Part shown: in pieces, positions 1 to 6,053 of the stretch
How positions within the stretch are numbered: position 1 is the stretch's first letter
Layout of the letters: the number at the start of each line of letters is the position of its first letter
Assembly (NCBI GenBank): GCA_017888105.1
Contig: JAGHGS010000090.1
Location: forward strand, 1-8,576
DNA length: 8,576 nt
Source: Bacilli bacterium
Lineage (GTDB): Bacteria; Bacillota_I; Bacilli_A; RF39; UBA660
Direction: 5' to 3'
Position numbers and translations under genes: made by a program
Notes under the pieces: generated by a model
The model's input: only the letters and a program-made list of their open reading frames with translations
Told to the model about the DNA's origin: nothing
Database searches by the model: none

Positions 1-186
1 ACTTTTGCGATTCGGGAAGCTAGCAGTTATGAAGTGGCTAAATATGCTATTGATAAGTTGTTTAAAAGAAAGATGATTATAGTACCAACCTTTTTAATGA
101 AATTAACTTTGTTTTTTAATCGTTTAGCGCCACATTGTTTATCCTTGTATATTGCATATAAAATCCAAAAGAGAAAATCAAAATAG
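1..186 (+). CDS. Short-chain dehydrogenase/reductase, C-terminal fragment (5' end outside window)
   Basis: An open frame enters from the left edge and ends at TAG (184-186), giving 61 residues. The visible part starts around 'SSYEVAKYAIDKL' and continues into 'IIVPTFLMKL' and a basic end, 'YIAYKIQKRKSK'. This pattern is typical of the C-terminus of classical SDR oxidoreductases of the DltE/YqjQ type: an 'xxVAxxxxxxL' helix, a 'VxPGxxNKL'-like strand, an amphipathic helix and a Lys/Arg tail. The Rossmann nucleotide site and the YxxxK catalytic motif would lie upstream and cannot be checked, so the substrate is unknown. No terminator hairpin follows the stop; the next sequence is a pair of direct repeats. 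Family assignment rests on the tail alone. Confidence 0.6.
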   Translation, partial: TFAIREASSYEVAKYAIDKLFKRKMIIVPTFLMKLTLFFNRLAPHCLSLYIAYKIQKRKSK

Positions 187-198
187 TTTGTTTTTTGA

Positions 199-257
199 AA
201 GTGACACCAAAAAGTTGCATTTTTTATTAAAAAGTGGTGCCAAAAAGTTGCATTTTT
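199..257. repeat. Two tandem direct repeats, 26 bases each, 33-base period
   Basis: Copy 1 spans 199-224 and copy 2 spans 232-257. Both read AAGTG, then a variable triplet (ACA in copy 1, GTG in copy 2), then CCAAAAAGTTGCATTTTT, so 23 of 26 positions match. Seven bases separate them. The TTGCAT of copy 2 is the apparent -35 box of the downstream ATPase gene. The 33-base period is about three helical turns, so both copies would face the same side of the DNA, as expected for a paired protein-binding site. There are only two copies and no spacers, so this is not a CRISPR array. Confidence 0.8.
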
Positions 258-276
258 CTTTTTCGAATGATAAAAT
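248..276 (+). promoter_or_regulatory. Promoter of the AAA/DUF4143 ATPase gene
   Basis: The -35 box TTGCAT (248-253) and -10 box TAAAAT (271-276) are separated by exactly 17 bases. The predicted start of transcription is near 283, leaving a leader of about 20 bases before the ATG at 303. The -35 lies inside the second direct repeat, so a factor bound to the repeats would cover RNA polymerase contacts. A weak ribosome site, GGGGA (289-293), precedes the ATG. Confidence 0.6.
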
Positions 277-302
277 AGTGTATGAAATGGGGAAATTGAA
301 GA

Positions 303-1616
303 ATGAAAAGAACTTTTGAAGATGTACTAAATACATGGAAAAAACTGAATTTAAATAAACCTTTAATGATTATTGGAGCCAGACAAATTGGGAAAACATA
401 TCTTATTGAAGAATTTTGTAGAAATAATTTTGAGCATTATTTATATTTTAATTTAGAAAAAGATGCAGAGATTGCTTCTGTTTTTGAGGCTACTTTAAAA
501 CCTGAAGAAATTATTAGACAAATTGAGATTCGTTTAGAACAATCTATTGATGTTAGTTCTACGGTCTTCTTTTTTGATGAAGTTCAAGTTTCAGAGAAAT
601 TTATTACATCTCTTAAATATTTTTGTGAGAGTAATTTGCCTTATAAAATAATTTGTGCAGGTTCGTTATTGGGTGTTAAATTAAATCGATTTAATTCGTC
701 TTTTCCAGTAGGGAAAATTATTTTAGAGTATATGCATCCAATGAGCTTTCAAGAATTTTTAATGGCTATTGGACAGAATATGTTAATTGATGAAATTACT
801 TATCACTATCAAAGTATGACATCTATGCCTAAAGATTTACATGAAAAGGCACTTTTGTTATATAAACATTATTTGATTATTGGTGGTATGCCTGAAGCGA
901 TTAACAATTATATTAATTGTGATGGTGATATTGTAAAGTTTAATAGAAACATTACTAAAACTATTGTGGATATGTATATTAGTGATATGAATAAATATAC
1001 TTTAAATAAAAGTGAAAGTATTAAAATAGAAAAAGTTTATTTAAGCGTCCCAAAAGAACTTGCAAAAGAAAATAGAAAATTTCAATACAAATTAATTGAT
1101 GAAACAGCTAGTAAAAGAAAATTTGAAACTGCTCTTGATTGGCTTAATTCTAGTGGAATTGTTCTAAGTTGTTATTATACTGAAAAAGTAGAGATTCCTT
1201 TGAAAGTTTATTTAAATAAGGATATTTTTAAAGTATATTATAGCGATGTTGGTATCCTTAATAGTATTTGTGATGTAAGGATTAATGATATAATTAATGA
1301 TACTAATTTTATGTTTAAAGGCGCTATTGCAGAAAATTATGTTGCAGAAGAATTTAATACATTAGGTATACCTCTTATTTATTGGAAAAGTAAGGGAGAT
1401 GCAGAAGTTGACTTTTTACTTACAACCAATGAGGGAATAATTCCAGTTGAGGTTAAAGCATCTGATAGAATACAGTCTAAAAGTTTAAATGTTTATATGA
1501 ATAAATATCATCCTAAATATGGAATTAGACTAAGTATGAAAAATTTTGGTTTTGAAAATAATATTAAGTCTGTTCCTTTGTATGCAACTTTTTGTTTAAG
1601 TAGTTTAAGAGAGTAA
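303..1616 (+). CDS. AAA family ATPase with C-terminal DUF4143 domain
   Basis: 437 residues, the usual length for the AAA_14 + DUF4143 architecture common in gut Firmicutes and Bacteroidetes. The Walker A motif is GARQIGKT (residues 25-32). The Walker B motif is VFFFDEVQ (88-95, acidic pair D92-E93). A sensor-like strand, KIICAGSLLG, lies at 115-124. The LIIGGMPEAI segment (191-200) is the hallmark joining region. The C-terminal part has the restriction-endonuclease-like pattern of this family: E344 in AENYVAEE, D370 in AEVDFLL and E383-x-K385 in VEVKAS. The cellular role of these proteins is not established; the PD-(D/E)XK-like residues suggest nucleic-acid contact but do not prove cleavage. 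The gene stands alone, with its own promoter inside direct repeats and no close partner downstream. Family call is secure; function is not known. Confidence 0.9.
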   Translation: MKRTFEDVLNTWKKLNLNKPLMIIGARQIGKTYLIEEFCRNNFEHYLYFNLEKDAEIASVFEATLKPEEIIRQIEIRLEQSIDVSSTVFFFDEVQVSEKFITSLKYFCESNLPYKIICAGSLLGVKLNRFNSSFPVGKIILEYMHPMSFQEFLMAIGQNMLIDEITYHYQSMTSMPKDLHEKALLLYKHYLIIGGMPEAINNYINCDGDIVKFNRNITKTIVDMYISDMNKYTLNKSESIKIEKVYLSVPKELAKENRKFQYKLIDETASKRKFETALDWLNSSGIVLSCYYTEKVEIPLKVYLNKDIFKVYYSDVGILNSICDVRINDIINDTNFMFKGAIAENYVAEEFNTLGIPLIYWKSKGDAEVDFLLTTNEGIIPVEVKASDRIQSKSLNVYMNKYHPKYGIRLSMKNFGFENNIKSVPLYATFCLSSLRE

Positions 1617-1656
1617 TTTTTATTATTCTTTTTTGTTGTATTCAACTAATAGTTTG

Positions 1657-1744
1657 TTTACTTTTTAATTATTATCATTCATAATGAAAACATAAGGAGG
1701 ATTTTTTATGAATGAAGCGTAAATATTTTGTAAATAATATGTAA
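1657..1744 (+). other. Orphan promoter, consensus ribosome site and mini-ORFs (leader or gene remnant)
   Basis: A possible promoter, TTTACT (1657-1662) - 17 bases - CATAAT (1680-1685), precedes a full Shine-Dalgarno AAGGAGG (1694-1700) and an ATG at 1708. The frame from that ATG is only MNEA and stops at 1720-1722. A second ATG at 1712 opens a ten-residue frame, MKRKYFVNNM, ending at 1744. The ribosome site and its AT spacer closely match those of the CmpB-family gene at 2628 (AAGGAGG, then six bases, then ATG). This may be a regulatory leader peptide or the stub left after deletion of a gene. No conserved protein is recognisable. Confidence 0.35.
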
Positions 1745-1753
1745 TAACTTTAC

Positions 1754-1774
1754 TAAACGATTTATAATCGTTTA
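1754..1774. promoter_or_regulatory. Palindrome containing a consensus -10 box (promoter/operator candidate)
   Basis: TAAACGATT (1754-1762) is the exact inverse complement of AATCGTTTA (1766-1774), with a three-base centre. A perfect TATAAT (1763-1768) sits in the middle of the palindrome. Its position predicts transcription starting near 1775, about 20 bases before the ATG at 1795. No good -35 lies at 16-18 bases, so activity may be weak or need an activator. There is no T-run after the stem, which argues against a terminator. A symmetric site over the -10 is the classic place for a dimeric repressor. Confidence 0.4.
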
Positions 1775-1794
1775 CAATAATAATAGGTGGTAAT

Positions 1795-2073
1795 ATGTAC
1801 TGTAAAAAGTGTGGTGCTGCACTTCCAAGTACCGGATTTGTATGTCGTAGTTGTGGTGCAATGATGGATGAAGAACAAATTAAGACTCAGAAGAGGTTTA
1901 TGGAAGAGAAGGAAAAAACGAAAATTGAAGTTAATTTATTAAGCGATCGTTATAGTAGAGAACCGATTCAAAGAGATTATAAAAAACAAAAAGAAAATAA
2001 GTATTTGGGAGCAATTCTTATCGTTTTAGTTGTTCTTATTCTTGTTATTGTAGCAATATTAAAAGTTATGTAA
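1795..2073 (+). CDS. Zinc-ribbon protein with one C-terminal transmembrane helix
   Basis: 92 residues. The N-terminus is a compact zinc ribbon with two CxxC knuckles, C3-x-x-C6 and C17-x-x-C20, each followed by Gly (KCGAAL and SCGAMM), as in the zinc_ribbon_2 family. A charged, probably coiled linker rich in Lys/Glu spans about 25-69. The C-terminus (about 70-91) is an uninterrupted run of Leu/Ile/Val, predicted as one membrane helix with almost no tail. The likely arrangement is a cytoplasmic zinc ribbon tethered to the membrane. The start is supported by GGTGGT (1786-1791) three bases before ATG. Such small proteins are frequent in low-GC Firmicutes and have no agreed function. The gene lies 35 bases upstream of the DUF2179 gene, with a hairpin between them. 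Confidence 0.8.
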   Translation: MYCKKCGAALPSTGFVCRSCGAMMDEEQIKTQKRFMEEKEKTKIEVNLLSDRYSREPIQRDYKKQKENKYLGAILIVLVVLILVIVAILKVM

Positions 2074-2086
2074 TTTGTTTTTTTTG

Positions 2087-2117
2087 GCATAATACTAATG
2101 GTGGTATTATGCTTTTT
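2087..2117 (+). terminator. Terminator-like hairpin spanning the next gene's ribosome site and start codon
   Basis: GCATAATAC (2087-2095) pairs perfectly with GTATTATGC (2104-2112) across an eight-base loop. Five T follow (2113-2117), so this has the form of an intrinsic terminator for the zinc-ribbon gene. The same element holds the downstream gene's ribosome site GGTGGT (2100-2105) and its ATG (2109-2111). It could therefore act on transcription, on translation, or both. The stem is AT-rich and so only moderately stable. Confidence 0.5.
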
Positions 2118-2615
2118 ACATGTTTAGAAATCTTTTTTGCAAGAATTATTGATGTATCTATTTCAACTTTTCGAATGATGATTATGGTACGTAAGAAAAG
2201 TATTTTTACACCAATTCTTGCATTTTGCGAAGTATTTGTTTGGTTTATTGCAGCTCGAAAAGCATTAAATACGAATATTGATAGTATCTTGATTCCTATT
2301 TGTTATTCCCTTGGGTATGCGACCGGTACTTATATTGGGGGATGCTTATCTAGAAAGTTTATTAAAAATGTTAATAGTATTGAAGTTACAACTTCAAGGA
2401 ATAATACTAAGTTAATTGATGCTTTAAGAAGTACGGGGTGTGCCGTATCAGTTATTGCTCTTAAAAATAATTATCGGGATAAAAAAGATTTGATTTTAGT
2501 CGATGTGAAAAGTAAAAATACACAAGAAACGATTGGTTTAATTAAAGAAATCGATCCTAAAGCTTTTATTGTTGTAAAAGATACTAAAATTGTTCATAAT
2601 GGGTATATTAAGTAA
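2109..2615 (+). CDS. UPF0316-type membrane protein, DUF5698 + DUF2179 (YebE-like)
   Basis: 168 residues, near the normal 170-190 of the family. Three hydrophobic segments lie at about 3-25, 33-50 and 57-79. The first carries the family signature ARIIDVSISTFRMMIMVRKK, and the third contains YSLGYATGTYIGG. The soluble remainder (about 85-165) matches the C-terminal DUF2179 domain, with alternating strands and helices (VSVIALKNN, LILVDVKSKN, EIDPKAFIVVKD). The same DUF2179 module ends YitT-family proteins and is thought to be a cytoplasmic regulatory domain. Function is unknown. The start is supported by GGTGGT three bases upstream, although both signals sit in a hairpin. Twelve bases separate this gene from the next, so the two are probably co-transcribed. 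Confidence 0.85.
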   Translation: MLFTCLEIFFARIIDVSISTFRMMIMVRKKSIFTPILAFCEVFVWFIAARKALNTNIDSILIPICYSLGYATGTYIGGCLSRKFIKNVNSIEVTTSRNNTKLIDALRSTGCAVSVIALKNNYRDKKDLILVDVKSKNTQETIGLIKEIDPKAFIVVKDTKIVHNGYIK

Positions 2616-2627
2616 AGGAGGATTTTT

Positions 2628-3119
2628 ATGTATTATGTTAATATTTTCTTTATTTTTTCCTTTATTGGTTTTTTGTTTGAAAATGTTTTAAATATTTTTT
2701 CAAATGATAATTTTAATAGTGGAATTCTTTATGGACCATGGACTTTTATTTATGGGATAGGTGCTTTGTTGGTTGTTTTTTTAAATAAATTTTTAAAGCA
2801 ATATCATTTAAAAAAATGGAAGGAAGTTTTATTATTTTATATTGGAATAACAATTCTTATGACTTTGGTAGAGTTTGGTGGAGGTATGCTTATTGAGAGT
2901 ATTTTTCATCGTACTTATTGGGATTATACGAATATGCGTTTTAATTATGGAAAGTATATTTGTTTGGAAGTATCTTTATTGTGGGGAGTACTTGCTACAA
3001 TGATTAATTATTTTGCACTTCCTTGGATAGATAAATTTGTAAAAAAAATACCAATCTTGGTATCGATTGGCTTTATTCTTTTATTTATATTGGATATTGT
3101 ATTTACATTAATGAATTAA
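2628..3119 (+). CDS. Polytopic membrane protein, putative ABC transporter permease of the CmpB family
   Basis: 163 residues with about five membrane helices (roughly 3-22, 36-55, 66-88, 110-130 and 140-162). The conserved features of the ABC_trans_CmpB family are visible: FLFEN (15-19), GILYGPWTFIYGIG (32-45), VEFGGGMLIE (81-90), then YWDY (97-100) and the FNYGKYICLEVSLLWG region (105-120). The family is annotated as an ABC transporter permease, but no ATPase or substrate-binding gene is nearby, so transport is unproven. A consensus AAGGAGG (2615-2621) lies six bases before ATG and overlaps the last base of the preceding stop codon, consistent with an operon with the DUF2179 gene. The stop overlaps that of the opposing gene on the minus strand. 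Confidence 0.8.
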   Translation: MYYVNIFFIFSFIGFLFENVLNIFSNDNFNSGILYGPWTFIYGIGALLVVFLNKFLKQYHLKKWKEVLLFYIGITILMTLVEFGGGMLIESIFHRTYWDYTNMRFNYGKYICLEVSLLWGVLATMINYFALPWIDKFVKKIPILVSIGFILLFILDIVFTLMN

Positions 3120-3775
3120 ATATGAAGTCTTCGTTCTATTTCGGTTTCGAGTGTATGATGGTTAAAAATAAATAAGAAGATTAGGGCAAAAATACTAACA
3201 CAGACTGATATGTATGATGGCCATAGTGTATTTAATTTATTTTTTAAAATAAAATATAAAGGAATTAAACCGATTAAAGAATTTAAATAAGTGTATAAAA
3301 TATATTCTTTTCTAGTATATCTTGTAAAGATGCGAATTATTAAGAAAGTTATTGTGTAAGCGATACATAAGAATGGTAAGACATATGTTATGGACCATTC
3401 ATGAAATCCGGTTATTAAATCCCAAATAATAGAAAGAATGATAATACTTAGTATTTCAGCAAATAGTATTCTCATAAAACCGTGTTTGCGGTTGATTCCA
3501 GTATTAAAGGTTAGCCAAAAAGAAAGAATTCCTAATACTACGAATATAGACCATGATATTTCTTTATTTATCCAGTAATTGATTAATAAAGAGAAAATAA
3601 TTCCACAAAAGGTGATAAATAAAGAAATTTTTATTAATAAATTATGATTTCGGTAAGTATTTTTTATTTCTGGGTAAATGCTATTTTTTTCTTTTAAATC
3701 AATTTTGTTATGACATAGGGGACAAGTATTATTGTTTGTTTTTAGTGTGATATCACATTTTGGACATTTATTCAT
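3116..3775 (-). CDS. Zinc-ribbon six-helix membrane protein (DUF6320-like)
   Basis: 219 residues. The N-terminus is a zinc ribbon, C4-P-K-C7 and C18-P-L-C21. Six hydrophobic helices follow at roughly 45-67, 72-91, 99-121, 128-150, 157-178 and 186-206, separated by short basic loops. A zinc ribbon before a six-helix bundle fits DUF6320, a family I associate with acetyltransferase/hydrolase neighbours in Firmicutes; this naming is from memory and moderately certain. The ATG (3775) directly abuts the TAA of the acyltransferase gene. Its ribosome site GGAG, eight bases upstream, lies inside that gene's last codons, so translation is probably coupled. Inferred role: membrane partner of the two enzymes encoded before it. 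Confidence 0.7.
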   Translation of the reverse strand: MNKCPKCDITLKTNNNTCPLCHNKIDLKEKNSIYPEIKNTYRNHNLLIKISLFITFCGIIFSLLINYWINKEISWSIFVVLGILSFWLTFNTGINRKHGFMRILFAEILSIIILSIIWDLITGFHEWSITYVLPFLCIAYTITFLIIRIFTRYTRKEYILYTYLNSLIGLIPLYFILKNKLNTLWPSYISVCVSIFALIFLFIFNHHTLETEIERRLHI

Positions 3776-5020
3776 TTAATCAACTCCATCTATTTCATTA
3801 TTATATAGTGTTATATCTAAGTGATAACTTTTAAGTAGTCGAAAGAAATTTTTTTCTAATTCACTACTCATAAAATGGGAAGAGATGCTGATACATATTT
3901 CATCTTCATAAGAAATAACGCATACCTCTAAAGCATCTGTACTATTCATGATCATGAATTTATCAATGTAAGGTTTACAACTTTCTGGTAAATGAATCAT
4001 TCCAACATTTGATAAACCTAAAGTTTGTTTTTTTCTTGTTAGTTTATAGGTGTATTTCATTACTTTGTTTTTGATAAATAACGGGATGAGTCGAATTATA
4101 AAAAAGTTTTCTAACCAAATAAGTTTACTCATATTTGCTTCGATGGCTTCTTCGGTTAGACCTTTTTTTAATTCTTTATTTACTTCTATTATAATTTCTT
4201 CTAAAGAAGGGTTATTTTTCGTGAATTTGTAATAGACGTTTGTAACATTAAAGAAGTTACGAACCGTTTCTGATTTGAAATATTTTCTTAGATCAATGGG
4301 TACGGTAATAGAAATTGGTTTCTTTTTTTCTTTAATACTTAAAATATCTTCCATACTTTTTATGATGAGGCTAATTAATAAACCAGTTATTGTTGTATGA
4401 TATTTATGGGCTAGATCTTTTAATTTTTGGGTATTTGTCGATCCTGTAATAATGCGTAATTTTCCCTCGGAAATCCATTTTCCTTTTAATTGATAGGCTT
4501 TTTCTTTGCTTGCTATTTTTATTTTATTTTTGGGATTATAATATTTGGAGAAACTATCGGTTTCTTTTTCGTAGCTTGAGCTTTTAGTTAAAATTGTGTT
4601 ATCTTTTAAATGATGCTCGATTTTTAAATAGTTGTATATTAAATTTTCGAAGAAAGTAATGCATCCTGCACCATCACTTAGGGCGTGATATACTTCTAAA
4701 TTGATTTTGTTTTTAAAGTAAGTTACTTCAAATAAGAGGGGGGTATTTAGTTTTTCACAAGGGCTTGATGTTTCTTCTTTTATTAAAGGATTTGTATTTG
4801 TTCCTTCTAAGTAATACCAAAACAAACCTTTTTTTAAAATTGATTTAAAAATAGGAAAATCTTCTAAAGTAAGATTAACTGCTTTTTGTAAATTTTCTTT
4901 GTTTACATCTTGTTTTAAAAGAACAGAAAAACGAAATATTTTGGGATCATAAGTAGTTGTTGTTGGCGGAAATATTTTAGCAGCATTATCTAATTTGTAC
5001 CATTTATCTGTTTTACTCAA
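3776..5020 (-). CDS. Alcohol acetyltransferase/condensation-type acyltransferase (COG4908-like)
   Basis: 414 residues from the chosen start, within the usual 400-450. The family transfers an acyl group from CoA to an alcohol, amine or similar acceptor in the CAT/condensation-domain fold. The catalytic HxxxDG motif is clear: H112 in EVYHALSDGAG, with D116-G117. Other family landmarks are the N-terminal WYKLDNAAKIFP (7-18), PIDLRKYF (241-248) at the inter-domain position, and LSNVG (336-340) near the second half of the active-site tunnel. No signal peptide or membrane helix is obvious. A GTG at 5029 gives three more residues. I prefer TTG at 5020 because AGGTGAT (5031-5025) lies four bases upstream, like the GGTGAT-N3-ATG of the hydrolase gene, whereas the GTG lies within that site. 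It overlaps the hydrolase stop by eight bases. The substrate cannot be deduced. Confidence 0.85.
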   Translation of the reverse strand: MSKTDKWYKLDNAAKIFPPTTTTYDPKIFRFSVLLKQDVNKENLQKAVNLTLEDFPIFKSILKKGLFWYYLEGTNTNPLIKEETSSPCEKLNTPLLFEVTYFKNKINLEVYHALSDGAGCITFFENLIYNYLKIEHHLKDNTILTKSSSYEKETDSFSKYYNPKNKIKIASKEKAYQLKGKWISEGKLRIITGSTNTQKLKDLAHKYHTTITGLLISLIIKSMEDILSIKEKKKPISITVPIDLRKYFKSETVRNFFNVTNVYYKFTKNNPSLEEIIIEVNKELKKGLTEEAIEANMSKLIWLENFFIIRLIPLFIKNKVMKYTYKLTRKKQTLGLSNVGMIHLPESCKPYIDKFMIMNSTDALEVCVISYEDEICISISSHFMSSELEKNFFRLLKSYHLDITLYNNEIDGVD

Positions 5021-5909
5021 TTTTATCACCTACAAATCTTTTTATTATTTTTATGACATGATGATTTTCTTTAAAATATAGAAAGTTATTAAAGAAACCA
5101 TGAATGACACCTTTCATATTATAATATGTCACTTTGTTAAAATATCGCTTTAATTTTTTAGCATATGCATATCCTTCATCTCTTAGAGGATCTAGATCGG
5201 CAGTTATGATTAAAGTTTCGGGCATACCAAATAGGTTTTTCGCATAAAGAGGAGCTATTTGTATGTTTTTATAGTCTTTTTTGTTTGTTATATACAAACT
5301 TAAATAGTCTTTAATGAGACTTTTATTTAAAAAATAATCGTATCCATTTTCTTCAATTGATTTGTATTTTTTATTATTTGTAAAATTTGTTTGAACAATT
5401 GGATATAATAAAATTTCTTTCTTTATTTTAAAGTCTTTTGTCTTTTTTGCTTTTAAACATATTACGGTTGCTAGATTTGCACCAGCTGAATCTCCCATGA
5501 TTATGATATCTTTTGGATCAATATTGTATTTTTGGGGATTTTTAAAGAGTAAGTTTATGGCATCATAACAATAATTTAGTCCTTCTGGGAATGGATGTTC
5601 GGGCGCTAGTGGGTAGTCAAAGGCAATAACGTTTTGGTTTAATTCGTTTGCTAAATGATAGAGAAGAGAACTATAGAATTTGATGCTTCCGGTGACCCAT
5701 CCTCCTCCGTGAAGATAAATTATTGTTTTATTGGTTTTTGTTTTTTTAGGATTAAAAATATAATAGGTAATATTATTTTCTTTTATGCTTTTTGTTTTTC
5801 TTAGGATGGGATTTTTATTTTGGATTGATCGATATATTTGATAATTTTCTTTCATATTTATATCATATTTTGATAAGTGTTTAATTATATCTAAAAATAA
5901 ATCATTCAT
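5013..5909 (-). CDS. Alpha/beta hydrolase of the hormone-sensitive-lipase (esterase/deacetylase) type
   Basis: 298 residues, typical for the Abhydrolase_3/HSL family of carboxylesterases. The oxyanion motif HGGGW is at 67-71. The nucleophile elbow GDSAG is at 139-143 with Ser141. The acid is Asp240 in TADLDPLRDEG and the base is His270 in GVIHGFF, so the triad is complete. FDYPLAPEHPFPEG (97-110) is a further family signature. No signal peptide is seen, so it is probably cytoplasmic. It is the first gene of a three-gene minus-strand operon. Pairing an esterase/deacylase with an acyltransferase suggests that one adds and the other removes an ester on the same small molecule or lipid (inference). 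Start: ATG with GGTGAT (5918-5913) three bases upstream. Confidence 0.92.
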   Translation of the reverse strand: MNDLFLDIIKHLSKYDINMKENYQIYRSIQNKNPILRKTKSIKENNITYYIFNPKKTKTNKTIIYLHGGGWVTGSIKFYSSLLYHLANELNQNVIAFDYPLAPEHPFPEGLNYCYDAINLLFKNPQKYNIDPKDIIIMGDSAGANLATVICLKAKKTKDFKIKKEILLYPIVQTNFTNNKKYKSIEENGYDYFLNKSLIKDYLSLYITNKKDYKNIQIAPLYAKNLFGMPETLIITADLDPLRDEGYAYAKKLKRYFNKVTYYNMKGVIHGFFNNFLYFKENHHVIKIIKRFVGDKIE

Positions 5910-5924
5910 TCTATCACCAAATAT

Positions 5925-5954
5925 ATTATAGCAGAAATTTTATCGTTATGTTTA
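5925..5954 (-). promoter_or_regulatory. Promoter of the hydrolase-acyltransferase-membrane protein operon
   Basis: Read on the minus strand, a perfect -10 TATAAT (5930-5925) carries the extended TGN element (TGC) immediately upstream. A -35 TAAACA (5954-5949, four of six consensus bases) lies 18 bases away. Transcription should start near 5918, leaving only about ten untranslated bases, enough for the GGTGAT site. It is the only good promoter seen for the operon, and no internal terminators were found. Confidence 0.6.
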
Positions 5955-6025
5955 GATATAATTTATAGCGTCTTAAAAAGATAGGTTGAAATTTATTAGG
6001 AAAGTTTTAAAAAAGTTGATATTTA

Positions 6026-6034
6026 TGTTAAAAT
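6026..6034 (+). promoter_or_regulatory. Extended -10 promoter of the Ppx/GppA-like and PurA-like gene pair
   Basis: TGT-TAAAAT (6026-6034) is an extended -10 element. No strong -35 lies at the usual distance; the best is TTTTAA at 6005-6010 with an 18-base spacer. The expected start of transcription is near 6041, just ahead of the AGGAG ribosome site. The 144-base gap to the divergent minus-strand operon therefore holds back-to-back promoters. Confidence 0.4.
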
Positions 6035-6053
6035 ATTAGTAGGAGTGATCGTT

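Noticed and set aside
199..257. CRISPR-like repeats
   Set aside because: Only two copies, imperfect, separated by seven bases and embedded in a promoter; no cas genes.
1663..1690. Terminator for the ATPase gene at TCATT-CAT-AATGA
   Set aside because: The stem is only five pairs and no T-run follows.
4050..4232. 60-residue + strand reading frame
   Set aside because: It lies wholly antisense inside the acyltransferase gene, has no ribosome site and resembles no protein.
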